This document shows, one piece after another, positions 47,276 to 58,049 of a stretch of DNA of 64,000 bases. The stretch lies in assembly GCA_963770045.1 (NCBI GenBank), contig CAVYOD010000029.1, positions 62,001-126,000 on the forward strand. The letters run 5' to 3'. A program made the position numbers and the translations under genes. Position 1 is the stretch's first letter. Each line of letters opens with the position of its first letter. Source of the stretch: CAVYOD01 sp963770045 (GTDB lineage: Bacteria; Acidobacteriota; Aminicenantia; Aminicenantales; CAVYOD01). Under the pieces are notes generated by a model. It saw only the letters and a program-made list of their open reading frames with translations. It was not told the DNA's origin and did no database searches.

Positions 47276-49177
47276 ATGACGCAGATCTTCTGGCTCATTC
47301 CCTTCGTGCCGGCGCTGAGCACCCTCATCCTGGCCGTCTTCGGGAGGAAGCTGCCCAAGAAATACGTTTCCTACCAGGCCTGTTCGGCCATTTTCATATC
47401 GTTTATCATCTCGGTCATTTCCTTCATCGGTCTTCTGCAGGCGGGCACGGCCAATTATCCGCTGTTCAAGAGCCTTTTCTCGTGGATTCGCGCCGGGGCT
47501 TTTGGAGCCGACCTGTCCTTCCAGTTTGACCCCCTCTCCGCTGTCATGGTCCTGGTGGTCACGGGTGTCGGATTCCTGATCCACGTCTATTCGGTCGGCT
47601 ACATGGCCGAGGACAGAGGTTACGCGCGCTATTTCACCTACCTCAACCTCTTCACCTTCTCCATGCTCATCCTGGTGCTGGCCTCTAACATGGTCCTGAT
47701 GTTTGTCGGCTGGGAGGGCGTCGGGCTTTGTTCGTATCTTCTGATCGGTTTCTGGTTTGAAAAACACTCGGCGGCCAATGCCGGGAAAAAGGCCTTTATC
47801 GTTAACCGGATCGGAGACGCCGGGTTCATTCTCGGGCTGTTATTCACTTTTATCGTCGTCGGCAGCGTCGAGTTTCGGGCGATCAACGACGCCGTCGGAC
47901 ATGGGATGATCGGCCCGGGCATGGCCACCCTGATCGCGCTCCTCCTCTTTGTCGGGGCCACCGGAAAATCCGCCCAGATCCCTCTCTATGTCTGGCTTCC
48001 GGATGCGATGGAGGGCCCGACCCCGGTGAGCGCCCTCATCCACGCCGCCACAATGGTGACGGCCGGTGTCTATATGGTTTCGCGGATGAGCCATCTCTAT
48101 ACGCTCTCCGGCACGGCCCCCCAGGTCGTGGCCATCGTCGGCGCCCTGACCGCGATCTATGCGGCCACCATGGCGCTGGTCCAGAACGACATCAAGCGGG
48201 TGCTCGCCTATTCGACGATCTCCCAAATCGGCTATATGTTCATCGGCTGCGGGGTGGGCGCTTATGCCGCGGGCATGTTCCATCTCTACACCCATGCCTT
48301 TTTCAAGAGCCTCCTGTTCCTGGCGGCTGGGAGCGTCATGCACGCCCTTTCCGGCGAACAGGATATGCGCAAGATGGGAGGATTGCGCAAGTACCTGCCG
48401 CGGACCTTTCCGCCTTTTCTCATCGGAGCCATCGCCATCTCCGGGGTTCCCTTTTTCTCCGGCTTTTTCTCCAAGGACGCCATTCTGACCCGGTCCTTCG
48501 CCGAAGGCCAGTATTTCGTCTGGGCGCTTGGCCTCATGGGCGCGGTGCTCACCGCCTTTTATATGTTCCGTCTGATCTTCCTCACCTTCTTCGGCGAGGA
48601 GCGGATGGACGACCATGCCCGGGAACATCTCCATGAATCCCCCAAGGTGATGACGGTGCCGCTGGCCATCCTCGCTTTCTTCTCTGTCGTGGCCGGATAC
48701 ATCGGCCTGCCCGTCGTCCTCGGAGAGAGGGCGGACTGGTTCCACCGGTTCTTGGAGCCTGTCATCAAGCCCTCGCAGTTGCACCATGTCGCGGCGGGGA
48801 CAGAATGGCTTCTGATCCTGACTTCTGTCGCGGTCGCCCTTTTCGGAATATACATCGCCTACATTTTCTATCAGCAGAAACCCCAAACGCCTCATGCTCT
48901 GGTGAGACGTTTTCCATGGCTGTATAAGCTCCTCTATAATAAATATTATGTCGACGAGATCTACAACGCCGTGTTTGTCAACCCCATGATCAAGGGCTCC
49001 TCAGCGATCTATGATCACTTCGACCTCAAGGTGATCGACGGTGCCGTGAACGGCTCGGCTTCGGTCACGGGCTGGACCGGGAAGGTCTTGAGCTATTTAC
49101 AAACCGGCTTCATCAAAGACTATGCCCTCGTCTTCTTCTTGGGAGTGGTCATTTTTATAGGCTGTTTGTTGTTTTAG
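47276..49177 (+). CDS. nuoL: NADH-quinone oxidoreductase subunit L
   Basis: A 633-residue antiporter-like proton-pumping subunit at the tip of the complex I membrane arm. Diagnostic stretches are 'VGWEGVGLCSYLLIGFWFE' (conserved Glu in TM5), 'QIPLYVWLPDAMEGPTPVSA', 'IHAATMVTAGVYM' (Lys/His path) and 'DIKRVLAYSTISQIGYMF'. The C-terminus has the long lateral helix and last membrane helix ('YALVFFLGVVIFIGCLLF'). The frame is intact over its whole length. It starts one base after the nuoK stop and ends 3 bases before nuoM. Confidence 0.96.
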   Translation: MTQIFWLIPFVPALSTLILAVFGRKLPKKYVSYQACSAIFISFIISVISFIGLLQAGTANYPLFKSLFSWIRAGAFGADLSFQFDPLSAVMVLVVTGVGFLIHVYSVGYMAEDRGYARYFTYLNLFTFSMLILVLASNMVLMFVGWEGVGLCSYLLIGFWFEKHSAANAGKKAFIVNRIGDAGFILGLLFTFIVVGSVEFRAINDAVGHGMIGPGMATLIALLLFVGATGKSAQIPLYVWLPDAMEGPTPVSALIHAATMVTAGVYMVSRMSHLYTLSGTAPQVVAIVGALTAIYAATMALVQNDIKRVLAYSTISQIGYMFIGCGVGAYAAGMFHLYTHAFFKSLLFLAAGSVMHALSGEQDMRKMGGLRKYLPRTFPPFLIGAIAISGVPFFSGFFSKDAILTRSFAEGQYFVWALGLMGAVLTAFYMFRLIFLTFFGEERMDDHAREHLHESPKVMTVPLAILAFFSVVAGYIGLPVVLGERADWFHRFLEPVIKPSQLHHVAAGTEWLLILTSVAVALFGIYIAYIFYQQKPQTPHALVRRFPWLYKLLYNKYYVDEIYNAVFVNPMIKGSSAIYDHFDLKVIDGAVNGSASVTGWTGKVLSYLQTGFIKDYALVFFLGVVIFIGCLLF

Positions 49178-49180
49178 AAC

Positions 49181-50768
49181 ATGAGTTTTCCAATATTGAG
49201 CTTTCTGACGTTCTTCCCGCTGCTGGGTGCGCTCCTCTTGATCTTTGTCAATAAAGAAAAGAAGAACGGCCTCCGGGCGATCGCTCTGGCCGTGACGTTG
49301 ATCAATTTCGCCGTCTCGTTGGCGCTCTATTTCAATTTCAACGGCCAGACTCCCGACCCCCAGTTCGTGGAAAAAGGCGCCTGGCTCGGCTACGGCATCA
49401 ATTATCATCTCGGGATCGACGGGATCAGCCTCTTCCTGGTTATCCTGACGACTTTTCTGATGCCCATCGCCCTTCTCTCCTCCTGGACTTCCATCCAGGA
49501 TAGGATCAAAGAGTACCTTATCTTCATGCTCCTCCTGGAGACCGGGATCATCGGTGTCTTTGTCTCCCTCAACCTTTTCCTCTTCTATGTCTTCTGGGAG
49601 GCGATGCTCATCCCGATGTATTTTCTGATCGGCGTCTGGGGAGGACCGCGCAAGATCTATGCGACGATCAAGTTCGTATTGTTCACGATGACGGGCAGCC
49701 TGCTCATGCTCGTGGCCATCTTTTTCCTCTATTCGCTCTATTACAAAGCCACGGGCGTCTATTCGCTCGAGCTCTTTGATTATTATAAAGTCATCCTCAA
49801 TCCTCAGGTCCAGACGCTGGCTCTTCCTGGCCTTTTCGCTCGCCTTCGCCATCAAGGTGCCGATGTTCCCCTTCCACACCTGGTTGCCCGATGCCCACGT
49901 CGAAGCCCCCACGGCCGGATCGGTCATCCTGGCCGCCGTGCTCCTGAAGATGGGAACCTACGGCTTTCTCCGGTTTGCCATGCCCCTCTTTCCGGACGCC
50001 CTGGAGAAATTCCTTCCGGTGCTGAGCGTCCTGGCTCTTATCGGGATCATCTATGGCGGGCTGATGGCCTTGATCCAGAAAGATATCAAATCGCTCGTCG
50101 CCTATTCCAGCGTCAGCCATATGGGACTGATCATGCTGGCTGTCTTTTCTTTGACGATCGAAGGAACGCAGGGCGCCATCTACCAGATGCTTAACCACGG
50201 GATGAGCACCGGGGCGCTGTTTTTGATCGTCGGCATCCTCTACGAGCGTTCGCACACGCGTCTGATCAAGGACTACGGAGGCGTGGCCCGCCAGATGCCG
50301 GTCTTCACGGCGTTCTTCCTGATCTGCATGCTCTCGTCCGTAGGACTCCCCGGGCTCAACGGCTTTGTCGGGGAGATCCTTTGTTTCTTCGGAATTTTCA
50401 AGGCCAGCCGGCTCCTCTCGATTCTGAGCATTTCGACGATCATCCTGGCCGCCGCCTATCTTCTCTGGATGTACCAGAGGGTCATGCACGGCCCCATCAC
50501 CAACCAGAAAATTCTCTCTTTCAAAGATATCAACAAGAGGGAGATCGGCTACCTGGTGCCGATCATCATCCTGATGTTCTGGATGGGCATCTATCCCCAG
50601 ACGTTTCTCCGGAAGATGGATGCCTCGGTGTCCAATCTAGTCAACCGCATCCAGCAAAGAGAAAAAGTCTTCATTCGATCCCAGAAAGTGGATCAGACGC
50701 TCTCCCAGCCGGTCTCCAGCCTTCAGCCCTCGAAGACCGATAAGTCGGGGAAAGACAGAGTCCGATGA
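49181..50768 (+). CDS. nuoM: NADH-quinone oxidoreductase subunit M (frameshifted)
   Basis: An antiporter-like complex I subunit of about 529 residues. The first 210 residues contain 'YHLGIDGISLFLVILTTFLM' and 'LFYVFWEAMLIPMYFLIGVW' (the conserved TM5 Glu). One extra base near 49815-49826 shifts the frame; the rest runs 'FAIKVPMFPFHTWLPDAHVE', 'GSVILAAVLLKMGTYGF' (TM8 Lys) and 'KDIKSLVAYSSVSHMGLI'. Both parts are perfectly family-like. The stop overlaps the nuoN ATG (ATGA). The C-terminal 30 residues are a polar extension. Confidence 0.9.
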
Positions 50769-52201
50769 ACAACCTCTTTGCCTTAGCGCCGCTGCTGACG
50801 ATCGTCGTCGGCGCCCTGCTGATCTTGATCTTAGAAGCCTTCCTCCACACCGAGAACAAGAGTTATCTGGGCTTTCTCTCGCTCTTTTTCTTGATCGCGA
50901 GCGGAGCTCTCTGCTTCAATTCGTGGACTGCCGGCTACACCTATTTTAACGGAAACCTCTTTCTGGACAAGTTTTCGCTCGTCCTGACGCTCATCCTCAT
51001 CGTGGCCGTGTGTTTGATCGTCCTCACGAGTTTGAAATACATCTCCCTTCAGGCAGCCAATCATGGCGAATACTATGCCCTGTTGCTGCTGGCTGTCTCG
51101 GGGATGATGGTCATGGTTTCGTCCAACAATCTCCTGGTCATCTTCCTGGGCCTCGAGGTACTTTCGGTTTCGAGCTACGCGTTGGCCGGGTTGAGAACAG
51201 CCGACCAGAAGTCCTCTGAAGCGGCGGTCAAATATTTTCTGCTGGGGAGCTTCGCCTCCGCCTTTTTTGTTTTTGGACTGGCCCTCCTCTTCGCCGGTGC
51301 CCGCTCGGTTGAGATCCCGGCGATCATCGGCTTTTTCAGAACCGAAGCGGGGCTGGACTTGATGGCCATTCTCGGCCTCGGCCTGATCGTCGTGAGCTTC
51401 GGTTTCAAGGTCGCCTTTGTCCCCTTCCACTTGTGGACGCCGGATGTTTATCAAGGAGCGCCGACTCCGATCACCGCTTTCTTCTCGGTCGGAACGAAGG
51501 CCGTCGGCCTGGCCGTTTTGGTCCGCCTCCTCTATTCTTACTGGAGTGAAGGATTCAAGTCACAGCCGGTCTTCTGGCTTCTCTGGGCGATGGCCGCCCT
51601 GACCATGGTCGTGGGAAACTTGATGGCCCTTCGTCAGACCAATCTGAAGCGCATTCTGGCCTATTCGAGCATTGCCCATGCAGGGTACCTGCTGGTTGCG
51701 ATCCTCGCCCGCGACAGCGCCAGCCTGGTTTTCTACCTGGCGGCCTACCTGTTCATGAACATCGGAGCCTTCGCCGCGATTATGGCGATGAGCAAAAAGG
51801 ACACCGAGTATCTGGAACTCGAAGATTATTCAGGGGTGGGCTTTAAATATCCTTGGATCGGGGCCACCTTCGCCATCTTTCTTCTTTCCCTGGCCGGCTT
51901 TCCTCCGACCGGAGGTTTCCTGGCAAAGTTCTTTGTCTTCAGCTCCGCGGTCAGACAGGGCCTTGTCCCCCTGGTGATCATCGCCGTCCTGGCCAGTCTT
52001 GTCTCGGTCTTCTATTACCTGAGAATCGTCGTCTACATGTATATGAGGACTCCATCGCGAGAGATCGACATCAATCTCGAAAATCCGGCTCTTTATCTTG
52101 TCCTTTTCCTCTGCCTCTATGGAGTTCTCCAACTCGGGCTTTTCCCCGGAAATGTCCTCATTTTCATCAAACAAGCGATAGCCTCCCTGCCAGTGTTTTA
52201 G
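50765..52201 (+). CDS. nuoN: NADH-quinone oxidoreductase subunit N
   Basis: A 478-residue antiporter-like complex I subunit. Key blocks: 'FLGLEVLSVSSYALAGL' (TM5 Glu), 'PFHLWTPDVYQGAPTPITAF' and 'KAVGLAVLVRLLYSYW' (TM7-8 with Lys). 'RQTNLKRILAYSSIAHAGYL' follows, and 'SLAGFPPTGGFLAKFFVFSS' is typical of NuoN. Fourteen membrane segments are expected. It is the last gene of the JKLMN operon. The intact frame and 4-bp overlap with nuoM support co-expression. Confidence 0.95.
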   Translation: MNNLFALAPLLTIVVGALLILILEAFLHTENKSYLGFLSLFFLIASGALCFNSWTAGYTYFNGNLFLDKFSLVLTLILIVAVCLIVLTSLKYISLQAANHGEYYALLLLAVSGMMVMVSSNNLLVIFLGLEVLSVSSYALAGLRTADQKSSEAAVKYFLLGSFASAFFVFGLALLFAGARSVEIPAIIGFFRTEAGLDLMAILGLGLIVVSFGFKVAFVPFHLWTPDVYQGAPTPITAFFSVGTKAVGLAVLVRLLYSYWSEGFKSQPVFWLLWAMAALTMVVGNLMALRQTNLKRILAYSSIAHAGYLLVAILARDSASLVFYLAAYLFMNIGAFAAIMAMSKKDTEYLELEDYSGVGFKYPWIGATFAIFLLSLAGFPPTGGFLAKFFVFSSAVRQGLVPLVIIAVLASLVSVFYYLRIVVYMYMRTPSREIDINLENPALYLVLFLCLYGVLQLGLFPGNVLIFIKQAIASLPVF

Positions 52202-52302
52202 CGACCAACTTATTTTTCGCCGCAGGCCTCTCCTTCCCTTCAGTCCCCGAACCTTTGTAGAGTGCGATTCTGAATTCTCCGGTTCCCGGGGGGCCGCGAT
52301 TG

Positions 52303-55300
52303 CTATTCCTTGACCTCGACCAAGGGCAGGTTGGCCGCTTTGAGCTGGGTATTCAGATTCTTTAGGTCCTCTGACTTGAGCTCGTTCCAGCGGGCCGTCA
52401 CCGCAATCAGAGCTTTCCGGGTGTCTGCGACCGCAGCGACAGCCTGAGTCGTCGGAGCGACGTCGGCGCCCTGGAGCATACCCATCAGCATGCTGAGCAA
52501 TCCGTTGATACCGGTCAGCGTGTCCCGCCCGTCTCCGCGTGCGCCAAAGCCCCCTCCCATTCCCATACCAGCGCCGCCTTCGAGCGCCTCGGCCTTCTTG
52601 TCGAAAGCCAGGAGCGCTTGCAAAGCAGTATTTTGCCCGGCGCTCTCCTGAATCGTTTTCAGCTTGAGAGCGAAGCCCGCGGAGTTGGCGCAACGCCGAG
52701 TACGTATCAACAACGCCATCATACAACTGCTTCGACAGACGGAACTGCTCGTTCAGCCCGGCCAACGACGTCTTAACACGCGGGTCCATTTTCACGGTCA
52801 ATGGCTGGGAATAACTCCTACCGTTTGCCGTGAGCTTCACCGTGTATTGCCCGGGCATGACCCAGGGGGAGGTTGGCGCAGGAGCGGTATTCCGATAGAT
52901 CGCCGTCATTGGGTAGGAGACTCTCGCTCCTGGCGCGCGGAGGATAGTGCATGTCCCACAGGAAACGGTGTGCCCCCGAGGCGGGTGACAGAACTTGCGG
53001 GGGACGTACCCAGTATGTCGGGATGCTCAGGTTGGGATCGATCGGGACGACCGGGTCCGCAGCTCGAGTATCGACGCACGAGGTTGCCGGCGCTGTCCAA
53101 GATCTCCAGCGATTACAGGTCCCGCGGAATCCGATTTCAGGGCGTAGTCGATGATGGCGCCATCCGGCGGATTCTCCCCGCCTGGCTCGTCGGGCGGCAA
53201 CGGCGTATCGGTGTTCATGTTCCAGCGGACACGATATGAGACCTGTGGTCTGAAAAGGAAGGCGTCGGACGCGGCGCTGTCCGCATTGAGCTGACGGAGG
53301 CGTGAAATATCGTCAAGGATCCAAAACCCGCGTCCGTGCGTCGCGACCACCAGGTCGTCGTCCTTGATCACCAGGTCCCGCATCGAAGTCGCCGGCATGT
53401 TGATTCTCAAGGACTGCCAGTTGTTGCCATCATCGAACGAGACACAGATCTCTCGCTCCGTGCCTGCGAACAACAGGCCTTTTCGTTTGGGGTCCTCGCG
53501 GACGACATTGACCGGCGCTCCGTCTGGAATCCCGGCGGTGATCTGGCTCCAGGTTTTGCCGCCGTCGTGCGTCCGGAAGATGTGCGCGTGCATGTCATCT
53601 AGGCGAATGGTGTTGACAGCCGCGTAGGCAGTTTGGACGTCAAAGTGACCGGCGTCCATGAGAGAAACTTTGGCCCAGGGAGTGAGTTGGGGAGGCGTGA
53701 CGTCGCTCCAGTGAAGCCCTCCATCAACCGTGACATGGATAAGGCCATCGTCGGTTCCGACCCAAATACGGTTGATGTCCAGGGGCGAGGGAGCTACAGT
53801 GTAAATGACTCCCCTCTGAGTCGGCTTGGCGGTTTCTGCGGCCTGGTATTTGCCGACGTTCGCGGGTATCTCCCAGGTCTTCCGGGTCAGATCAGGGCTG
53901 ATCTGCTGCCAACTCTGTCCTCCGTTCGCGGTCTTCCACAATGAGTTCGCCGCGAAATAAAGAATGTGCGGATCAATGGGTGAGAAGATGACCGGCTGGG
54001 TGCGTATAGTCCTGAAGTCTGCCGATCGGAGCGGTTTCGGTCCCACGTTCTGAACCTGGCCCGTCCGGCGGTCATAGCGCGTTACCGCTCTCCCCCCGTA
54101 GATTATGTCCGGGTCGAGGGGGTCTGGCGCAGCGTAACCGTATTCGTCGACACCGACCGGCTGCCACTCCCGGAAGGTGATCTGCCCATCGTTGCCGCGG
54201 CTCGAGACCCCGGCCGAACCGCTCTCTTGTTGTCCACTGTAAACGCGGTAGGGAAAGCTGTTATCAGCCGCGACGTGATAGAGCTGTGCGGTCGGTTGGT
54301 TGTACCACGAGCTCCAGGTCTGGCCGCCGTTGACGGTGACGATGGCGCCCTGGTCGCTCGTGAGAATCATGATGTCGGGTTCGTTCGGGTTGATCCAGAT
54401 GTTCTGGTAATCGTCCCCGCCGGGCGCGCCCCGGATCCCCGTCCAGGTTTTCCCGCCGTCCTCCGATTTCCAGGTCACGACACTCGTGCTGAAGACGATG
54501 TCCGGATTTTTCGGGTGGACGGCCAGCCTGGGGAGATCCCCTCCGCCGATGCGGGCCGCGGGACGAGGGTCGGTCGTGATTCGAGACCAGCTCTCTCCGG
54601 CATCGTCCGAGCGGTAAATGCCCGTCCCACGGGCCGTGGCGACCGCCGCATAAATGCGAAGCGGGCTGCTCGGGGAGACCGCGAGATTGGCTTGAACGAC
54701 GCCGTCTGCGCCCGCAGGCAGGCCTTTCGTGAGCGGCTGCCAGGTCGTCCCTCCGTCGGTTGATTTGTAGATCCCGCCTCCAGTCCCGCTCCACTCGGCG
54801 TTTTCCCAGGGCCCTTCCCTCGCCTCCCAGAGAGCCGCGTAAACGATCTCCGGATTCCCGGGATCGAAGGCCAGCTCGGATCCGCCGGTGTTCTCGTCTT
54901 TGTAGAGGACTTTTTGGAACGTCTGGCCGCCGTCTGTCGAGCGAAAGATGCCCCGTTCCTCGTTCGGTCCATAGGGATGCCCGAGAACAGCCACGAACAG
55001 ACGGTCCGGTTTGACCGGGTCGACGATGATCTGGGGGATCTGTTGCCCGTCGCGCAGGCCGAGGTGGGTCCAGCTGTTTCCGGAATCGGTCGACTTATAG
55101 ATTCCATCACCGGTCGAGAGGTCGGGACGCTGCAGGCCCTCGCCGCTTCCGACATAGATCACGTTCGGGTCCGAAGGCGCGACGGCGATGGCCCCGATCG
55201 ACCCGCTGGATTCGCGGTCAAATATGGGGTTCCAGGTCCGGCCGGCGTCGGTTGTTTTCCAGACGCCCCCGTTGCAGACGCCGATATAGAAAACATGGGG

Positions 55301-55477
55301 CCGGGAAGGAACGCCGGCCACGGCTCTGGTCCGGCCGCCTCGAAAAGGCCCGATGCTGCGCCAGTGCATTCCAGCGAAAAACTTGGCGTCGTACGATTGG
55401 GCATAGGATGTCGGTACTGCTGCGAGCAAAGTCACCACCGTTGTCAAGAGTGCAATAAGCTTGGGTTGTCGTTTCAT
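52303..55477 (-). CDS. Secreted VPS10/sortilin-type beta-propeller protein, copy 2 (frameshifted C-terminus)
   Basis: An exported protein of about 1,058 residues. ATG 55477 has AGGAGA upstream and gives a signal peptide ('MKRQPKLIALLTTVVTLLAA', cleavage near 'TSYAQ'). Many Asp-boxes follow: 'KTTDAGRTWNPIF', 'KSTDSGNSWTHLG', 'RSTDGGQTFQKV', 'KTANGGQSWQQIS'. After the propellers (about 1-790) come a fibronectin-like C-terminal domain ('TSPWVMPGQYTVKLTANGRS') and a Gly/Met-rich helical tail ending 'AANLPLVEVKE'. The tail is broken by shifts near 53040, 52930 and 52690. It resembles the copy at 23535-26027 but is longer. Often called a glycosyl hydrolase; no catalytic motif is visible. Confidence 0.82.
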
Positions 55478-55555
55478 GGCTGATTCTCCTGATGAGTGAA
55501 TGTATCCTGAGCCGAGGATGTCTGTCAACACTGTCGACGACTGGGCGTGATTGAA

Positions 55556-56461
55556 CTATTGGTCCGGAGGCGAGGATTTTTCGGTCAAGAGGATGGAAGC
55601 AAAGACGCTCAGGCTGAACGGGAGCTCCAAGAGTTTCGCGTGTTGGTCGGCCATGACAAAGGCGGCGTCGATCTTGTAGTCGAGCCGGTACTCGCTAAAG
55701 TACCCTTCTTCCACCTGGAAATTGAGTATGCCGGACCCAATCCCCTTCCCTCGAAAAGATCCTGTTGCCGTCCCGAGGGGCTTCGAACCGCCGAGTTCGA
55801 CCGAATATTCGGCAGAAATCCTGGCCAACTTGCCGGTTCCGGTCATTTGGACTTCGAGGAGTGTGGACCTACTATGGAGAGAGATCACCAGATCCATTCC
55901 CTGGAAAGGGATGACGATCCTCTTGTGATCATCCCAGGTGCCGCCCGCAGAGACCGGCCTCCCGGGAAGGAGCGGAAAATAATCCCGAAGGATCTGGACA
56001 ATTGAAAAGTTCATGACGGCGGGCGTGTTGAGAGCCTCGATATTCTTCGCCTCCTCAAGATTTCCTCGGTGGTCAAAAACGGTTTGAAGAGAGACCCCTC
56101 TTCTCGTCATGAGCACAAAATGGCTCGGGCCGGAAGGAGTCTGCAGGTCAACCTGGATGCCAGGGCTGGCTAAAGCCGCAAAAACCCTCTCGGGAGTTGT
56201 CTGCCTGATCAAGAATTCAATATCACCCGAGGCCAGCGCGTCGAAAGAGAGATCCTGGCCTGCAAAGTTGCCTCCCTTTGCGGTGACATTGCTGGCGAGA
56301 TGATAGGTGAGCCTTAGGCCCGGACGCGGTGAAAAAGAGATCTTCTCCGGGGCCGCCAAACCCGGCAGGGCGGTCCCATGTGCCCCAAGAAAAAGCAAAA
56401 TAGCAAACAGGATGGAGAGAGGACTCTTTCGGTCCTGAGCGTTCAGGTTCCTGTCGAGCAC
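55556..56461 (-). CDS. Secreted protein of unknown function
   Basis: A 301-residue protein with an N-terminal membrane or signal segment ('SPLSILFAILLFLGAHGTAL', about 13-32). The mature part is beta-rich without Cys. It contains 'PGLRLTYHLASNVTAKG', 'GTWDDHKRIVIPFQGMDLVI' and 'TATGSFRGKGIGSGILNF'. The pattern resembles the lipoprotein-carrier-like DUF6263 type of periplasmic protein, but I am not sure of the family. The GTG start is only 6 bases after a TATAAT box, so it may be translated from a leaderless transcript. The gene lies between the propeller gene and a DUF1579 gene on the same strand. Confidence 0.65.
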   Translation of the reverse strand: MLDRNLNAQDRKSPLSILFAILLFLGAHGTALPGLAAPEKISFSPRPGLRLTYHLASNVTAKGGNFAGQDLSFDALASGDIEFLIRQTTPERVFAALASPGIQVDLQTPSGPSHFVLMTRRGVSLQTVFDHRGNLEEAKNIEALNTPAVMNFSIVQILRDYFPLLPGRPVSAGGTWDDHKRIVIPFQGMDLVISLHSRSTLLEVQMTGTGKLARISAEYSVELGGSKPLGTATGSFRGKGIGSGILNFQVEEGYFSEYRLDYKIDAAFVMADQHAKLLELPFSLSVFASILLTEKSSPPDQ

Positions 56462-56467
56462 AGATCA

Positions 56468-56497
56468 ATTATAATCAATCTTCCTCTGCGGCGTCCA
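56468..56497 (-). promoter_or_regulatory. Promoter abutting the GTG start at 56461
   Basis: Minus strand: TGGACG (56497-56492), 18-bp spacer, TATAAT (56473-56468), then six bases and the GTG. The FmdB promoter uses the same TGGACG -35. Translation would have to start at or very near the transcript end. Confidence 0.5.
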
Positions 56498-56528
56498 TCT
56501 CTGTCCTTCTGTTTGGGCTAAATCCGGG

Positions 56529-57125
56529 CTACATTTTCCGGGAATACATGATTTCCATGGACTTGAATTCTTTGCCGTCCGGTTCCGTCCTGAACATCTC
56601 ATACTTGAATTTGCCGTCCATGTGAGTCGTCACGATTTTGACCTTATTTATCGCTCCGGCCATGGGGTCCGGCCACATGCCGGTCTCGGTCAAGACCTTT
56701 CCCGACGCATCGAGGGTTCCGCTGCTCAAGTAGAAATTGGTGCTCATGTTGTCAATCCAGAACCCGACATATTTTTTCTGGAAGAGGTCATAGCCGATAA
56801 TCTGCATCCCTTTGAAAGGCTGGGCCATCATCATGCCGTCGAAGTTGCCCTTGAAAAAGCGACCATCGAAGAAAAGCTCGCCCTTCATTGTGCCCTTGCT
56901 CATCGTGGGCTCGTCCCCAGGCTTCATCCAGGACTTGACCTCAACATCCCAGTCTCCGACGTAGTTCTTGAGGAAGTCGTGCTCCTTGGTGGGCATTGCG
57001 TACTTCATCATCTGGGCCATCATATCCTGCTCGGACATCTGCTTCTTTTGCTGGGGCAAAGCCATGAGAGTGCTGATAAAAGCAGCGACGAGTAAGATAG
57101 TCAAGAAAATCCTTCTAGATTCCAT
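56529..57125 (-). CDS. Secreted DUF1579 family protein
   Basis: A 198-residue protein with a signal peptide ('MESRRIFLTILLVAAFISTL', cleavage near 'LMALPQQ'). A Met/Gln-rich stretch leads to the DUF1579 core ('HDFLKNYVGDWDVEVKSW', 'GELFFDGRFFKGNF', 'FKGMQIIGYDLFQKKYVGFW', 'MSTNFYLSSGTLDASGKVL'). The family is a small lipocalin-like barrel of unknown function, common in Planctomycetes and Acidobacteria. AGGAGAAG precedes the ATG. No catalytic residue can be named. Confidence 0.83.
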   Translation of the reverse strand: MESRRIFLTILLVAAFISTLMALPQQKKQMSEQDMMAQMMKYAMPTKEHDFLKNYVGDWDVEVKSWMKPGDEPTMSKGTMKGELFFDGRFFKGNFDGMMMAQPFKGMQIIGYDLFQKKYVGFWIDNMSTNFYLSSGTLDASGKVLTETGMWPDPMAGAINKVKIVTTHMDGKFKYEMFRTEPDGKEFKSMEIMYSRKM

Positions 57126-57262
57126 CTTCTTCTCCTAATGAGATAATATGTAGCGACTCTTTTATGCTAGCAAAAAGGTTGGGACCTGTAAAGGGTCATC
57201 ACTGTAATCGAGAGAACCTCAGCGATTCATCCTTGTTGAATGATCGGCCGTCAGTCCACCGA

Positions 57263-58049
57263 TCAGGCAGATGCGCCGGAGTAACGGCGGATTCCCGCCC
57301 GCCAGAAGCGGCGCGAGATGGTGAACAAGGCCGCGGCGAGGGCCCATGCCCCGAGCAGAATCTGCCAACTGAGCCGGCCCGCCAGCGCCTGAGCGGGCAC
57401 GGTCACGGCGAAAGCCACCGGCACGAGGAAGGTGAGCGAGAAGCGCAGCCACCGTGGATAAATGCTGACCGGCCATCGGCCAGCCTCGTACATGCTCTGG
57501 AAAATCACCAGGATGTTCTCGACCCGGACGAACCAGAAACAGAGCGTCGCCAGGATCAGCCAGAAGCTGTAGACGATAACGACACCGGCGAGGAACGCGA
57601 TTCCGAACCCCGCAGCCTGCCAGAGAGATCAGCCGGGTTCCCAGCCGGACGAGCGCAACCGCAAGGACGCCCACTCCAAGGGCGATGTCGGTGAGCTTCC
57701 AGATCTCTACCCTCTGTATGCTGACCAAAAACTGGGCGTCCTCGGGCTTCGTGAGTGTGAAGTCAAGGGTGCCTTCACGCACGGACTCGATGAGACCCTC
57801 CATGCTCGGCTGGACGAGGAGGCGGATCGTTCCGCCGACCAGGAAAAAGACACCCACCAGCGCGACCACCTCATCCGGCCGCCAGCCGCCCAAGTTGTCG
57901 GTGTGAGAGAAAATCACGGCCAGACCGGCCAAAGCGGCGCCCAGGTCCAGGAGTGATTCAAAAAGCTGCAGGAAAAAGTTCGAGCGGTAGGCCAGCTCGC
58001 TCAAAACGCTGGTGCGGAAGAAGACAAAAAGCAGGCGGACGTACCTCAT
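57263..58049 (-). CDS. ABC-2 type exporter permease, DUF990 family (frameshifted)
   Basis: An inner-membrane permease of about 262 residues with six expected helices. It opens 'MRYVRLLFVFFRTSVLSELA' and contains 'LVGVFFLVGGTIRLLVQPSM' and 'REGTLDFTLTKPEDAQFL', the latter typical of PF06182. One extra base near 57615-57640 shifts the frame. The true C-terminus reads 'MIFQSMYEAGRWPVSIYPRW' and ends 'RAGIRRYSGASA'. The ATG overlaps the upstream permease stop (ATGA) with GGGAGG just before it. It pairs with the neighbouring permease to form a heterodimer driven by the ATPase at 58846-59859. The substrate is unknown. Confidence 0.83.
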
